Shown here piece by piece: positions 16,381 through 25,156 of a stretch of 45,363 nt of DNA. The stretch is from contig CAJBRT010000211.1 in the NCBI GenBank assembly GCA_903958045.1, positions 1 through 45,363 on the forward strand. Reading direction: 5' to 3'. The DNA comes from an uncultured Bacteroidota bacterium (GTDB lineage Bacteria; Bacteroidota; Bacteroidia; Chitinophagales; Chitinophagaceae). The position numbers were made by a program, and so were the translations under genes. Position 1 is the stretch's first letter. Each line of letters starts with the position of its first letter. Below the pieces are notes generated by a model, which worked only from the letters and a program-made list of their open reading frames with translations, searched no databases and was not told where the DNA came from.

Positions 16381-16412
16381 ATATACGTATAAAAATTAAA
16401 ATATACGTATAT
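16381..16412. promoter_or_regulatory. Twin palindromic operators of the toxin-antitoxin operon
   Basis: ATATACGTAT (16381-16390) and the 12-base perfect palindrome ATATACGTATAT (16401-16412) share the core ATACGTAT. Their centres are exactly 20 bases apart, two helical turns, so two antitoxin dimers could sit on one face of the DNA. The sites lie 21 bases upstream of the antitoxin ATG and next to the divergent murF promoter. Confidence 0.66.
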
Positions 16413-16437
16413 GGGTTATCGCCATATCTATTTCAAC

Positions 16438-16445
16438 TATATTTG
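16438..16445 (+). promoter_or_regulatory. Candidate -7 element of the murF promoter
   Basis: TATATTTG matches TAnnTTTG exactly and would start transcription about 15 bases before the murF ATG. It overlaps the TTG (16443) that could be read as an upstream start, which argues for the ATG at 16467. The -33 region would abut the second palindrome; no clear TTG is present there. Confidence 0.4.
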
Positions 16446-16466
16446 TTACACATAAAAGGTAGGCGC

Positions 16467-17780
16467 ATGAGCATTTCAGCTATTTATGACATTTACTTGC
16501 AGTATCCGAGTGTTGTAACAGACACCCGCAAGCTAAAAGAGGGCGACTTTTTCTTTGCTTTAAAGGGGCCTAATTTTAATGCCAATACATTCGCGTTTAA
16601 AGCCATAGAGGGGGGTGCTGCATATTGTGTAGTGGATGAACCGCTCCCCACCATTGCGGGTTATTACGAAGGAAACAACGAAGCGCAAAAAGAATCAGCC
16701 CTTGCAAAAATGATTGTAGTGGACGATGTGCTCACCACGCTGCAAGCGCTAGCTGGGCATCACCGCAGCACATTTACTATTCCATTTATAGCCATTACCG
16801 GAAGCAACGGCAAAACCACCACCAAAGAACTGGTGTATGCGGTACTTTCTAGTCATTTTAAAACTTATACGACGCAGGGTAATTTAAACAATCATATTGG
16901 TGTGCCACTTACCATCCTTAGTATCAAAAAAGATGCAGAAATGGCGGTGATTGAAATGGGCGCTAATCATCAAAAAGAAATTGAAGGCTACTGTGTATAC
17001 ACAAAACCTACGCATGGTATTATTAGTAATTGTGGCAAGGCGCACTTAGAAGGGTTTGGTGGTGAAGAGGGTGTAAAAAAAGGCAAGGGCGAACTATATA
17101 GTTTTTTACGCGGCCATAACGGCACTGCATTTGTGTACACTGGCTACGATTATTTAAAAGAGATGAGCGCCGGCATCCAAAACATTGTTCCTTATATACA
17201 TGGCGAAATACAAAGTAGTGAGCCGTTTTTAACGGTTACGGCAAACATAAACGATACCGACACCACCGTAAGTTCACAACTCGTAGGCGCTTATAACTTA
17301 CCTAATATTTTATGTGCCCTTACTATTGGAAAATATTTTGGGGTGCCGGAACAAAAAATGGTAGCAGCCATTGAATCGTATGCGCCATCTAATAGTAGAT
17401 CGCAACTGATTACTAAGGGCAGCAACACTATTATTTTAGACGCATACAACGCCAACCCTAGTAGCATGAAAGTGGCTATCGAAAATTTTGCAAAACTAGC
17501 GGGACAAAATAAAATTGTTATGCTAGGCGCCATGATGGAACTTGGGGATCATTCAAATGCAGAGCATTTAGCATTATTACAACTTATTGCATCTTATTCA
17601 TTTACACAGGTGGTGCTGGTGGGAGATGATTTTTTAGCGCATCAAAACGCGCAACCTCAGTTTATATATTTTAAAAATACGCAGGAAGCAAAAGCTTGGC
17701 TGGCGGAGCAAAATCCAAGCAATGCGCAGCTTTTAATTAAAGGATCGCGGAGCATGCAAATGGAAACAGTGCTAGCATAA
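16467..17780 (+). CDS. murF: UDP-N-acetylmuramoyl-tripeptide--D-alanyl-D-alanine ligase
   Basis: The 437-residue Mur ligase shows the N-terminal substrate domain (TDTRKLKEGDFFFALKG), the ATP loop ITGSNGKTTTKE, the central VIEMGANHQKEIEGY block, NCGKAHLEGFGG, and the third-domain ILDAYNANPSSMK motif specific to MurF. It adds D-Ala-D-Ala to UDP-MurNAc-tripeptide in the cytoplasm, the last soluble step of peptidoglycan precursor synthesis. Starting at ATG 16467 gives the MSISAIYDIY opening. It stands alone on the plus strand, divergent from the toxin-antitoxin operon and convergent with gldJ. Confidence 0.95.
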   Translation: MSISAIYDIYLQYPSVVTDTRKLKEGDFFFALKGPNFNANTFAFKAIEGGAAYCVVDEPLPTIAGYYEGNNEAQKESALAKMIVVDDVLTTLQALAGHHRSTFTIPFIAITGSNGKTTTKELVYAVLSSHFKTYTTQGNLNNHIGVPLTILSIKKDAEMAVIEMGANHQKEIEGYCVYTKPTHGIISNCGKAHLEGFGGEEGVKKGKGELYSFLRGHNGTAFVYTGYDYLKEMSAGIQNIVPYIHGEIQSSEPFLTVTANINDTDTTVSSQLVGAYNLPNILCALTIGKYFGVPEQKMVAAIESYAPSNSRSQLITKGSNTIILDAYNANPSSMKVAIENFAKLAGQNKIVMLGAMMELGDHSNAEHLALLQLIASYSFTQVVLVGDDFLAHQNAQPQFIYFKNTQEAKAWLAEQNPSNAQLLIKGSRSMQMETVLA

Positions 17781-17814
17781 GCTCAACCGCATCCATAAAG
17801 TATGCGCATAAAAA

Positions 17815-17850
17815 AACCACCACTAAATGAATAGTGATGGTTCTTTTTTA
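17815..17850. terminator. Bidirectional terminator between murF and gldJ
   Basis: A 10-base stem (17815-17824 with 17833-17842) has an A-run before it and a T-run after it. One pair is a C/A mismatch in the plus-strand RNA but a G-U wobble in the minus-strand RNA, so it should work best for gldJ. Confidence 0.65.
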
Positions 17851-17869
17851 TTTTCCTTTCCTTTCCTTT

Positions 17870-19435
17870 TTAACGTTTGTTCTTTTTGGTAGGCATAAAG
17901 ATACCTGTTTTTGCTTTTTTAGAAGTGCCTTCTGCAGAACCGTAGTGGTTCATCGCGCAACGGAAACCAATGGTGCTGTTGCTTTGATCTTCTTCTAAAA
18001 ATCTTCTAGCACCAGGGCTTAAATAGTATGCACGGTCGTTCCAGCTAGCACCTTTTACTACACGCGACTTATCTGAAATAAGGGATGTTACACCATAGTT
18101 GTAACCTGCATTACTTGCAGAGTCGCCATCTAGGTGGTTTACTGCGTAGCCTTTTTGATAGTTACGACGGTTCATTAATGATGAATCAGATTCGGTCTTA
18201 TAAATGATACGACCTTTGTCATCTCTTAAATTTCCTTCGCCTCTAGAAAAATCTATTTGCTTGAATTCGTTACCTCTAAAAATATTGTAATCGTCTCCAT
18301 CAATTGCTGTCATTGGGCGGTACACATCGGCAACCCACTCACTTACGTTACCAGACATATTGTATAGACCGTAACCATTTGGTGTGTAGGTATTTACTTC
18401 GGCAGGGATAGCAGCGTTATCGTTTAATCCACCAGCTACACCCATGTTATCACCGGCGCCACGCTTGAAGTTAGCAAGCATAGAACCTTGGTAAGAACCT
18501 TTTTGTGTGGTGCGGACGTTGTCGTAACCGTTGTTTTTCCAAGCATAAATTTGCTTGTTAGAAACCAATTCTTCACCACGTTTGTTGCTTTTAGATTTAC
18601 GTTGTGGATTGCTAGCGATATAACCATAGGCAGCATATTCCCACTCAGCCTCGGTAGGAAGGCGGTAGTCACCAAATAAAATACCATCTTCAAAACCTAC
18701 TTTGGTGCGCGGTCTACCTTGAGCATCTTTTAAAGGATTGCTTTTCTTAGTAGCGTCTCTACCAGGTGTTGCTTGGTATTCGCCCAGTAAATAAGCTCTG
18801 GTATTAAAGTTATCCTGACCTGCGCCGTTTAATTCTTTTTTAATTTGATTTTTAGGATCTAGGTAACTGCTTTTCATGAGGGTTAATTCATTTACGCGGT
18901 CGGTACGCCAGATACAATAATCGGTAGCTTGTTTCCAGCTCACACCTACAACAGGAAAATTATTGTAAGAAGGGTGACGGAAATAATATTCAACCATTGG
19001 CTCGTTGTAAGCAAGTTCTGAACGCCATACTAAGGTGTCCGGTAAAGCTTCTTTTACAATAGAGTCCATGCCTGCGCCACCAAATACATTGTTGATCCAA
19101 TATAAATATTCGCGGTAGTGAAGGTTGGTTACTTCTGTTTTATCAATAAAAAATGAGTTCACAGTAATTCTGCGTTGGATATTATTCCAATCGCCCATTA
19201 CGTCTTCTTGAGCAGCGCCCATGGTAAACGTACCACCTTGTACAAATACAAGACCTGGAGCTGTTTTAATATCTTTAGGTTTTGGCACATTAAAATTGCC
19301 CATCGATTTGTCGTTGTAATTCCAGCCGGTAGCCGTAGATGTTTGCGGCTTTTTCTTAAATGGATTACATGAAACAACAGCACCTGTTAGGGTGGTGAGC
19401 AACACTAAATTGCGAACTGTTTTTGTGAACTGCAT
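17870..19435 (-). CDS. gldJ: Gliding-motility / T9SS lipoprotein GldJ (formylglycine-generating-enzyme-like fold)
   Basis: The 521-residue lipoprotein has its cysteine at residue 23 (TGAVVSC). The body is a SUMF1-like (FGE-sulfatase) domain: FVQGGTFTMGAAQEDVMGDWNN, FIDKTEVTNLHYREYL, FPVVGVSWKQATDYCIWR, RLPTEAEWEYAA, GNVSEWVADVYRP and a final FLEEDQSNSTIGFRCAMN. This is the pattern of GldJ and GldK, structural lipoproteins of the gliding and type IX secretion apparatus rather than enzymes. GldJ is favoured by length and by porU and porV next to it, a common arrangement. Basic residues close the tail. The start is ATG at 19433-19435. GldK is the main alternative. Confidence 0.87.
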   Translation of the reverse strand: MQFTKTVRNLVLLTTLTGAVVSCNPFKKKPQTSTATGWNYNDKSMGNFNVPKPKDIKTAPGLVFVQGGTFTMGAAQEDVMGDWNNIQRRITVNSFFIDKTEVTNLHYREYLYWINNVFGGAGMDSIVKEALPDTLVWRSELAYNEPMVEYYFRHPSYNNFPVVGVSWKQATDYCIWRTDRVNELTLMKSSYLDPKNQIKKELNGAGQDNFNTRAYLLGEYQATPGRDATKKSNPLKDAQGRPRTKVGFEDGILFGDYRLPTEAEWEYAAYGYIASNPQRKSKSNKRGEELVSNKQIYAWKNNGYDNVRTTQKGSYQGSMLANFKRGAGDNMGVAGGLNDNAAIPAEVNTYTPNGYGLYNMSGNVSEWVADVYRPMTAIDGDDYNIFRGNEFKQIDFSRGEGNLRDDKGRIIYKTESDSSLMNRRNYQKGYAVNHLDGDSASNAGYNYGVTSLISDKSRVVKGASWNDRAYYLSPGARRFLEEDQSNSTIGFRCAMNHYGSAEGTSKKAKTGIFMPTKKNKR

Positions 19436-19623
19436 ATGCTTATAAATTCAATAAAAAATTGATTCTAAATTACCTCTGCGAATATATAAGATTTCCGTTA
19501 AACTGAGGGGTATGAAGGGCTTCATCTTGTTACAAAAAGCTTAATATTAGTGGCTTTGGGGTGGTTTTTACCCCTATTTTATGATTTTTTTAAGGGAAAG
19601 GAGCTGCTGTGGCCATGTATCAG

Positions 19624-19631
19624 TAGCTTTG
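19624..19631 (+). promoter_or_regulatory. Candidate -7 element for porU
   Basis: TAGCTTTG matches TAnnTTTG and lies 26 bases before the preferred porU ATG. No TTG sits at the expected -33 distance. It falls inside the longer GTG reading frame and so would favour the shorter start. Confidence 0.3.
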
Positions 19632-19657
19632 GCATCAAACTGTATTATACTTGTATC

Positions 19658-22600
19658 ATGTTTAAACCCGGGCGCTACATTTGGTTGATTTTGGGCCTTT
19701 TTTGGGCTTTGAGCGGTCTTGAAACGGCTATGGCTCAGGGGGGTATTTTTAGCAAGGGAGTTTGGGGTAAAGTTGGGGTAACGGCAAGAGGGGTTTATAA
19801 AATTGATATGGCCGCGCTCAATAGTATGGGGCTGGTGCCTGCCGGTGGTGTAATTGCTTCTGATAAAATCAGGCTTTTTGGATCTGGCGGTGCTATGTTA
19901 CCAGAAGGCGTGGGTGAATCTAGGCCTAGTACTTTTACTGAAAACGCATTACTTATTAATGATGGGGGCGATGGTATTTTAAGTGGACCAGATTTTATTG
20001 TTTTTTATGCACCTGGCCCGCATAGGTGGCATTACGATAGTAGTAATGCGCGGTATAATTACGAGCAAAATTTATATTCCGATACTTCCTTTTATTTTTT
20101 AAATGCAGATGGAAATGTAGGCGGAAGTGCTAAACGTGTTGGTACTGGCAATGCCGCGTACGTTAATGCCACGGCGGGTTTACGCGTTACTAGTTTTACG
20201 GATCACTGGGTGTATGAAAAAGAAAATACGAATGTATTGGCTTCCGGAAAATTGTGGTTGGGTGATGCGTTTAGTGTGGCGACCGGCGGAACGACTACCC
20301 GAAATTATGTAGTAGAGTTGCCAGGTTTAGTTAGTAGCGATAGTGTTACACTTAAAATGTATACTGCTGCCAGAAGCATTGGAGTACCAGCAAATTTTGC
20401 GGTACGGGTTAATAATAATTTGGTGCAAAATATTTCGCTACCAGCGGTGAGTGGTGGCTTTTTAGATAACTATGCTAGTTATGTTACTTCTCAAACAAAA
20501 TTTTTAGCTAGCGCTGGTGCGTTGCAACTGAGTTTACAATTTAGTGCAGGTGGCGGCGGCAGTGGCGTAGGTTTTGGTGCCGAAGGTTTTTTAGATAAAA
20601 TAGAATGCACGGCTACAAAAGTGCTGAGTATGAGTAGTGCTAGTAACGGAATAGGGGGCGGCATTGGCGCCGGCGGTGGTGTTGGCGGCGCGCTTTTTTT
20701 TAGAAGTGGTCCTGTTGTTTCGTCCGCGCTGGCTGCATTTGTATTAAACGCTGGCGGTGTAGCAAATTTTGTAAACACTACCGTGCTGGATGTAACAGAT
20801 ATTTCGGCGCCTAAAAAAATGGAAGGAAGTTTTAGCGGTGGCGCATCGTCCGAATTTGTTTTTAATAACGATGTAAATGCTCAGCGCGAGTATGTCGCGT
20901 TTACGCCGTCACAAATTTTAGTCCCTGCAATAATTACAGCCGCGCCCAATAATCATTTGCATGCGTTGGCGCTTGATACGGCAGCTAATTATTTAATTAT
21001 TACACACCAAAGTTTAGTGGTGGCAGCTAATAAATTAGCACAGTTTCATACCGCGCAAAAGGCGGGGATCAAACCACTAGTACTTTCTACAACTGAACTG
21101 TATCAAGCGTTTGGGAGTGGCGCGCCGGATCCTACCGCTATACGTGATGGAATTGCTTTTTTTGCAAGGGCGTATGGTGCGTTAAGTGCCGGCGGTGGGG
21201 GTGGTGGCGGTGTTGGTGGCGGCGGAACTTTTGCGCAAAAACAGTTTTATGTTTTGTTACTTGGCGCGTCTAGTTACGATTACAAAAACCGCACTCCTAA
21301 CAATGTAAATTTGGTACCGGGTTATCAGTCAAGTGCATCTCTAGATCCATTAAGTAGTTATACGAGTGACGATTATTTTGCGCTGTTGGACAGCAGCGCA
21401 AACATTAACATAGAGCCACTACTCACAAATAATAATGCCACCAACACACAAGTAAACATAGGCCGTATTTCTGCAAAAAATAGTACAGAGGCAAACACCG
21501 TTATAGATAAAATTATTAACTACCATAACGCTGGGAGCCAAGGCCCATGGCGCTTACAGGAGCGTTTTATTGCCGATGACAAAGATTTTAATTTGCATGT
21601 TCAAGACGCAGAGGCAGTGTCTGGTGCAGCGCAAAAAGCAAACGCTTTATTTAATCAGCAAAAAATTTATTTAGATGCGTACCCGCTAGTGAGTGGGAGT
21701 GGAGGAGGTAGATATCCTGCCGTGAATGAAGCGCTGGTTAATGCATTTAATAGTGGATCACTTGTAATAAATTATAGTGGACATGGCAATTATTTGCGTC
21801 TTGCCGATGAAGCTATTTTTAGTAGTACCGAAATTCCACTCATTAATAACCCTAGTAAATTACCGCTGGTCATTACTGCAAGTTGTGATTTTTATCCGTA
21901 CGACGATCCTTCAAAAAAATCTTTGGGGCAGCAGTTATTGTTTGGTGCTGGGAATGTTGGTGTTGGCGGCGGTGGCGCTAGTGGCGCGATTGCGCTACTC
22001 ACTACGCCGCGCCTCGTGTTTGCGTACAGCAATAAAATTATTAACGAAAATTATTTTGTGGCAGCGCATAAACCGGATGCAAATACCGGATTACTTCCAA
22101 CACTAGGCGAGGCAGTTAAAAACGCTAAAAACCTTACGGTGCAGCAGTCGCGAGATTTTATCAATACCAGAAAATTTGCATTATTAGGTGATCCTGCTAT
22201 GCGCCTCGCGTACCCTAATAGTAATATTGTTTTAGATAGTGTAAACAGTAAAATGATTACTGCAAATGATACGCTTGTGTCTGGTAAGCTATACACCTTT
22301 AAGGGTAGCGTTATGGCGCCGCGCAGCGGCGCCATAGGCATCAATAACAGCACAAATACCAATTTTAACGGCACACTTTACTTTACACTCTACGACAAAC
22401 AAATTACGCGCACCACACTTAAAAACGACCCGGCAACGGCGGCTGCAAACTACCAGGCGCAAGAAAATATTTTGTACGCTGGACTAGTGAGCGTAGCGAA
22501 CGGGAAGTTTACTGTTTCATTTGTACTTCCACTCGATATTAGTTATGCGCCTGGTAAAGCAAAAATTAGCATGTATGCGCACCAAACCATTAACCCAGCG

Positions 22601-23404
22601 TCACCCACAACATTTTTACCTGATGCAGCAGGAGTAGACACTAGTTTTTATACCATGGGTAGCGGTGCGGTTATTACAGATAAAGTGGGCCCAGTCATCG
22701 ATCTATTTTTAAACGACTATAATTTTAAAAATGGAGGACTCACGCATTCGGATCCGGTACTACTTATAAATTTACAAGACGTTTCTGGTATCAATACTTC
22801 GAGTAGTGCTATTGGGCATGATATTATTGTAACGCTCGATAACAATCCAACCACCACGCGCACGCTCAATGCATTTTATCAGGCCAATATCAATACCTAC
22901 CAGTATGGTACGGTAAGGTATCAGCTTCCTACTTTAACCCCTGGGCCACATACTTTACAAGTGAGGGCTTGGGATAATGTCAATAATTCAAACACCAGAA
23001 CATTAGGGTTTACGGTGGCCACAACGGCCGGAAGCAGCGGCGCAGCAGGCGGAACCGGTGGCGGGGCAGGCGGCGGAACTAACTCAAGCGACATGTCCCC
23101 ACTGGTCATAGACAAGGTTATCAATTTCCCTAACCCCTTTACGAGTCAAACCACTTTTTCGTTTGAACATAATTTTCCGGGGCAAAACATAGCGGTAAAC
23201 CTGAGCATTTATACGCAAAATGGCAAGCTGGTAAAACAAATTAATAAAACCGCTAATACAAATGGCACCCGAAATGTGCAAATTACCTGGGATGGTACCG
23301 ATGCGGCCGGTTCTAAAATTGCAAGAAATGTATATATTTACAAAATACAAATAAGTGCTGCGGGCACTAACTACCAGAGCTCCGGAAAACTTATTTGTTT
23401 GTAA
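19658..23404 (+). CDS. porU: T9SS sortase PorU, C25 gingipain-family peptidase
   Basis: The 1248-residue protein (from ATG 19658) has a signal peptide MFKPGRYIWLILGLFWALSG ... AMAQ. The C25 peptidase domain carries the catalytic histidine H709 in NYSGHGNY and the cysteine C743 in VITASCDFYPYDDP. A C-terminal FlgD-like Ig/sorting domain follows (INFPNPFTSQTTFSF ... NVYIYKIQ). PorU removes C-terminal signals of T9SS cargo at the cell surface and links the cargo to lipopolysaccharide together with PorV, encoded next. A longer frame from GTG 19550 adds 36 residues before the signal peptide and is rejected. Unusual are several glycine-rich inserts (for example near 20546-20582, 20646-20693, 21184-21228, 21955-21990 and 23029-23080). 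Confidence 0.92.
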   Translation: MFKPGRYIWLILGLFWALSGLETAMAQGGIFSKGVWGKVGVTARGVYKIDMAALNSMGLVPAGGVIASDKIRLFGSGGAMLPEGVGESRPSTFTENALLINDGGDGILSGPDFIVFYAPGPHRWHYDSSNARYNYEQNLYSDTSFYFLNADGNVGGSAKRVGTGNAAYVNATAGLRVTSFTDHWVYEKENTNVLASGKLWLGDAFSVATGGTTTRNYVVELPGLVSSDSVTLKMYTAARSIGVPANFAVRVNNNLVQNISLPAVSGGFLDNYASYVTSQTKFLASAGALQLSLQFSAGGGGSGVGFGAEGFLDKIECTATKVLSMSSASNGIGGGIGAGGGVGGALFFRSGPVVSSALAAFVLNAGGVANFVNTTVLDVTDISAPKKMEGSFSGGASSEFVFNNDVNAQREYVAFTPSQILVPAIITAAPNNHLHALALDTAANYLIITHQSLVVAANKLAQFHTAQKAGIKPLVLSTTELYQAFGSGAPDPTAIRDGIAFFARAYGALSAGGGGGGGVGGGGTFAQKQFYVLLLGASSYDYKNRTPNNVNLVPGYQSSASLDPLSSYTSDDYFALLDSSANINIEPLLTNNNATNTQVNIGRISAKNSTEANTVIDKIINYHNAGSQGPWRLQERFIADDKDFNLHVQDAEAVSGAAQKANALFNQQKIYLDAYPLVSGSGGGRYPAVNEALVNAFNSGSLVINYSGHGNYLRLADEAIFSSTEIPLINNPSKLPLVITASCDFYPYDDPSKKSLGQQLLFGAGNVGVGGGGASGAIALLTTPRLVFAYSNKIINENYFVAAHKPDANTGLLPTLGEAVKNAKNLTVQQSRDFINTRKFALLGDPAMRLAYPNSNIVLDSVNSKMITANDTLVSGKLYTFKGSVMAPRSGAIGINNSTNTNFNGTLYFTLYDKQITRTTLKNDPATAAANYQAQENILYAGLVSVANGKFTVSFVLPLDISYAPGKAKISMYAHQTINPASPTTFLPDAAGVDTSFYTMGSGAVITDKVGPVIDLFLNDYNFKNGGLTHSDPVLLINLQDVSGINTSSSAIGHDIIVTLDNNPTTTRTLNAFYQANINTYQYGTVRYQLPTLTPGPHTLQVRAWDNVNNSNTRTLGFTVATTAGSSGAAGGTGGGAGGGTNSSDMSPLVIDKVINFPNPFTSQTTFSFEHNFPGQNIAVNLSIYTQNGKLVKQINKTANTNGTRNVQITWDGTDAAGSKIARNVYIYKIQISAAGTNYQSSGKLICL

Positions 23405-23484
23405 CCTCTCTTTTGTACTAAATGTTTTGAATGGTTTAAATTTTACTTTAAATTTTTTACTGGATTCTCACAAAACATTTGACT

Positions 23485-24645
23485 ATGTCTAGATTTCACG
23501 CAACATATAAAACTGCCACAAAATTCTTTTGTGCAGCAATCGCAACAATAACCTTTAGCACAACAGCAATCGCTCAAACCGATTCAATTAATATTGTGTC
23601 AACGGCGGTTCCATTTTTGCGTATTTCGCCAGATGCGCGCGCAGGTGGCATGGGTGATGTAGCCATTGCAACTTCTCCAGATGCCAACGCCTCTTTTTGG
23701 AATATTTCAAAAGTTAATTTTGCAAAAAAGCGCAGCGCTATTGCTGTTAACTACACACCTTGGCTCAAAGATTTAGGTTTAACAGATGTGTATTTAGCAA
23801 CTGTTGCGGGTTATCGTCAACTCGATGATGTGCAGGCCCTTACCGGATCACTACGTTTTTTTAGTTTAGGAAATATTCAGTTAACAGATTATTCAGGTAA
23901 TTTATTAAACTCGGTAAAACCCTCAGAGTTTGCAGTAGACCTGGGTTACACGCGTATGCTGAATGACAAAATGAGTGTGGGTGTGGCGCTTAGATATATT
24001 AATTCACGCCTTGTTGTAGGCGATGTTGGAACGGGTGTTTTATACAAAGCGGGTAACGCTGTATCTGCGGATGTATCGGTGTATCATGATGCTACCGATG
24101 AAGGTGAAGGTTTACGATGGGGTGTAGTGCTTTCAAATTTGGGAACAAAAATTGGGTACACCAACGATGCAAAAAATAAAGATTTTATACCTGCAAACTT
24201 TGGCGCAGGGGTTTCTTATACCAAAGATGTTGATGGAAGCAACAAAATAACATTTGCGCTCGACGTCAATAAATTACTGGTTCCTGCGGCACCTACTGCA
24301 ACGGGTGTGTACAGTGTAGATTCTGCTAATTTATCGGAATACCGCACGGGTGGTGTAGTGGCTAGCTGGTTAAAATCATTTAATGATGGCACGGGTGTTG
24401 GAAGATCTATGCAAGTATCTGGTGGAGTGGAGTATGGTTATAACGAACAATTTTTTGTTCGCGCTGGATATTTTTATGAAAACAGAAACCGCGGTAACAG
24501 AAAATACGCCACAGTAGGTGCGGGCTTTAAGCTCGATTTTATGGATATCAATTTATCGTATCTAATTCCTTCCGGAGCGGGTATTACGCGTAATCCATTA
24601 TCCAATACGATGCGCCTGGGCGTAGCCTTTAAACTTGGTGAATAA
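23485..24645 (+). CDS. porV: T9SS outer-membrane protein PorV (LptO)
   Basis: The 386-residue protein has a signal peptide ending at TTAIAQ and the PorV opening [34 protein letters not shown]. It has FadL-like barrel strands and a final aromatic-rich strand ([11 protein letters not shown]). PorV is the shuttle and anchor that carries T9SS cargo from the translocon to PorU. The ATG at 23485 is preferred to a TTG two codons earlier. It lies 80 bases after porU on the same strand and overlaps the convergent ispF gene by 17 bases. Confidence 0.94.
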   Translation: MSRFHATYKTATKFFCAAIATITFSTTAIAQTDSINIVSTAVPFLRISPDARAGGMGDVAIATSPDANASFWNISKVNFAKKRSAIAVNYTPWLKDLGLTDVYLATVAGYRQLDDVQALTGSLRFFSLGNIQLTDYSGNLLNSVKPSEFAVDLGYTRMLNDKMSVGVALRYINSRLVVGDVGTGVLYKAGNAVSADVSVYHDATDEGEGLRWGVVLSNLGTKIGYTNDAKNKDFIPANFGAGVSYTKDVDGSNKITFALDVNKLLVPAAPTATGVYSVDSANLSEYRTGGVVASWLKSFNDGTGVGRSMQVSGGVEYGYNEQFFVRAGYFYENRNRGNRKYATVGAGFKLDFMDINLSYLIPSGAGITRNPLSNTMRLGVAFKLGE

Positions 24646-25108
24646 GACAAACGGCGTGTGCCACAAGTCCTTCCTGGCGGCCAACAAAACCCATCGTTTC
24701 GGTGGTAGTGGCTTTAATTGAAACATCCTTAATACCAATGCCTAAAATATTTGCAATGGTTTCTTGCATGGTGGCAACGTAAGGTTTAATTTTTGGTGCT
24801 TCTAAACAAAGTGACGCGTCTATGTTTCCAATCGCATAACCTTCCGCCTCAATTAATGCGCGTGTTTTAGCAAGTAAAATTTTGCTATCAATATTTTTAA
24901 ATTCCATTGACGTGTCCGGAAAATGAACACCAATATCTCCAAGGCAAGCGGCGCCTAAAAGTGCATCGCAAATGGCGTGTAACAATACATCGGCATCGGA
25001 GTGGCCCAGGGCACCTTTATGGTGTGGGATGGTAACGCCACCAATAACCAAATCCCTTCCTTCTACTAGTTGGTGAAAATCAATGCCGTAGCCAATGCGT
25101 AGTTTCAT
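24629..25108 (-). CDS. ispF: 2-C-methyl-D-erythritol 2,4-cyclodiphosphate synthase
   Basis: The 159-residue protein is of normal IspF length. It starts [14 protein letters not shown] with metal ligands D10 and H12, and has the [19 protein letters not shown] block with the third histidine, DIGVHFPD, and [11 protein letters not shown] near the end. It forms the cyclic diphosphate in the MEP isoprenoid pathway, as a trimer in the cytoplasm. The ATG at 25106-25108 is chosen; an upstream TTG would lie inside a perfect -7 element. Confidence 0.96.
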   Translation of the reverse strand: MKLRIGYGIDFHQLVEGRDLVIGGVTIPHHKGALGHSDADVLLHAICDALLGAACLGDIGVHFPDTSMEFKNIDSKILLAKTRALIEAEGYAIGNIDASLCLEAPKIKPYVATMQETIANILGIGIKDVSIKATTTETMGFVGRQEGLVAHAVCLIHQV

Positions 25109-25118
25109 GTATTTCAAA

Positions 25119-25150
25119 TTGTGTTTCAAAGTTACGTTTTTATATCTTTA
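25119..25150 (+). promoter_or_regulatory. Candidate promoter of the UDP-sugar dehydrogenase gene
   Basis: TATCTTTA (25143-25150) is one base off TAnnTTTG, with a TTG 21 bases upstream (25119-25121). It would give a very short leader before the ATG at 25157. Confidence 0.3.
25127..25134 (-). promoter_or_regulatory. Candidate -7 element for ispF
   Basis: Read on the minus strand, the sequence is TAACTTTG, an exact TAnnTTTG match 18 bases upstream of the ispF ATG. No clear TTG is found at the -33 distance. It overlaps the divergent promoter of the dehydrogenase. Confidence 0.36.
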
Positions 25151-25156
25151 CCGGGT

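Noticed and set aside
19550..19657. GTG-started 36-residue extension of PorU.
   Set aside because: It would bury the signal peptide that starts at ATG 19658, and a -7 element lies inside it.
20491..20778. Proline-rich open frame on the minus strand inside porU.
   Set aside because: It is the mirror of the glycine-rich tracts (GGC/GGT read as Pro codons) and has no gene-like start or context.
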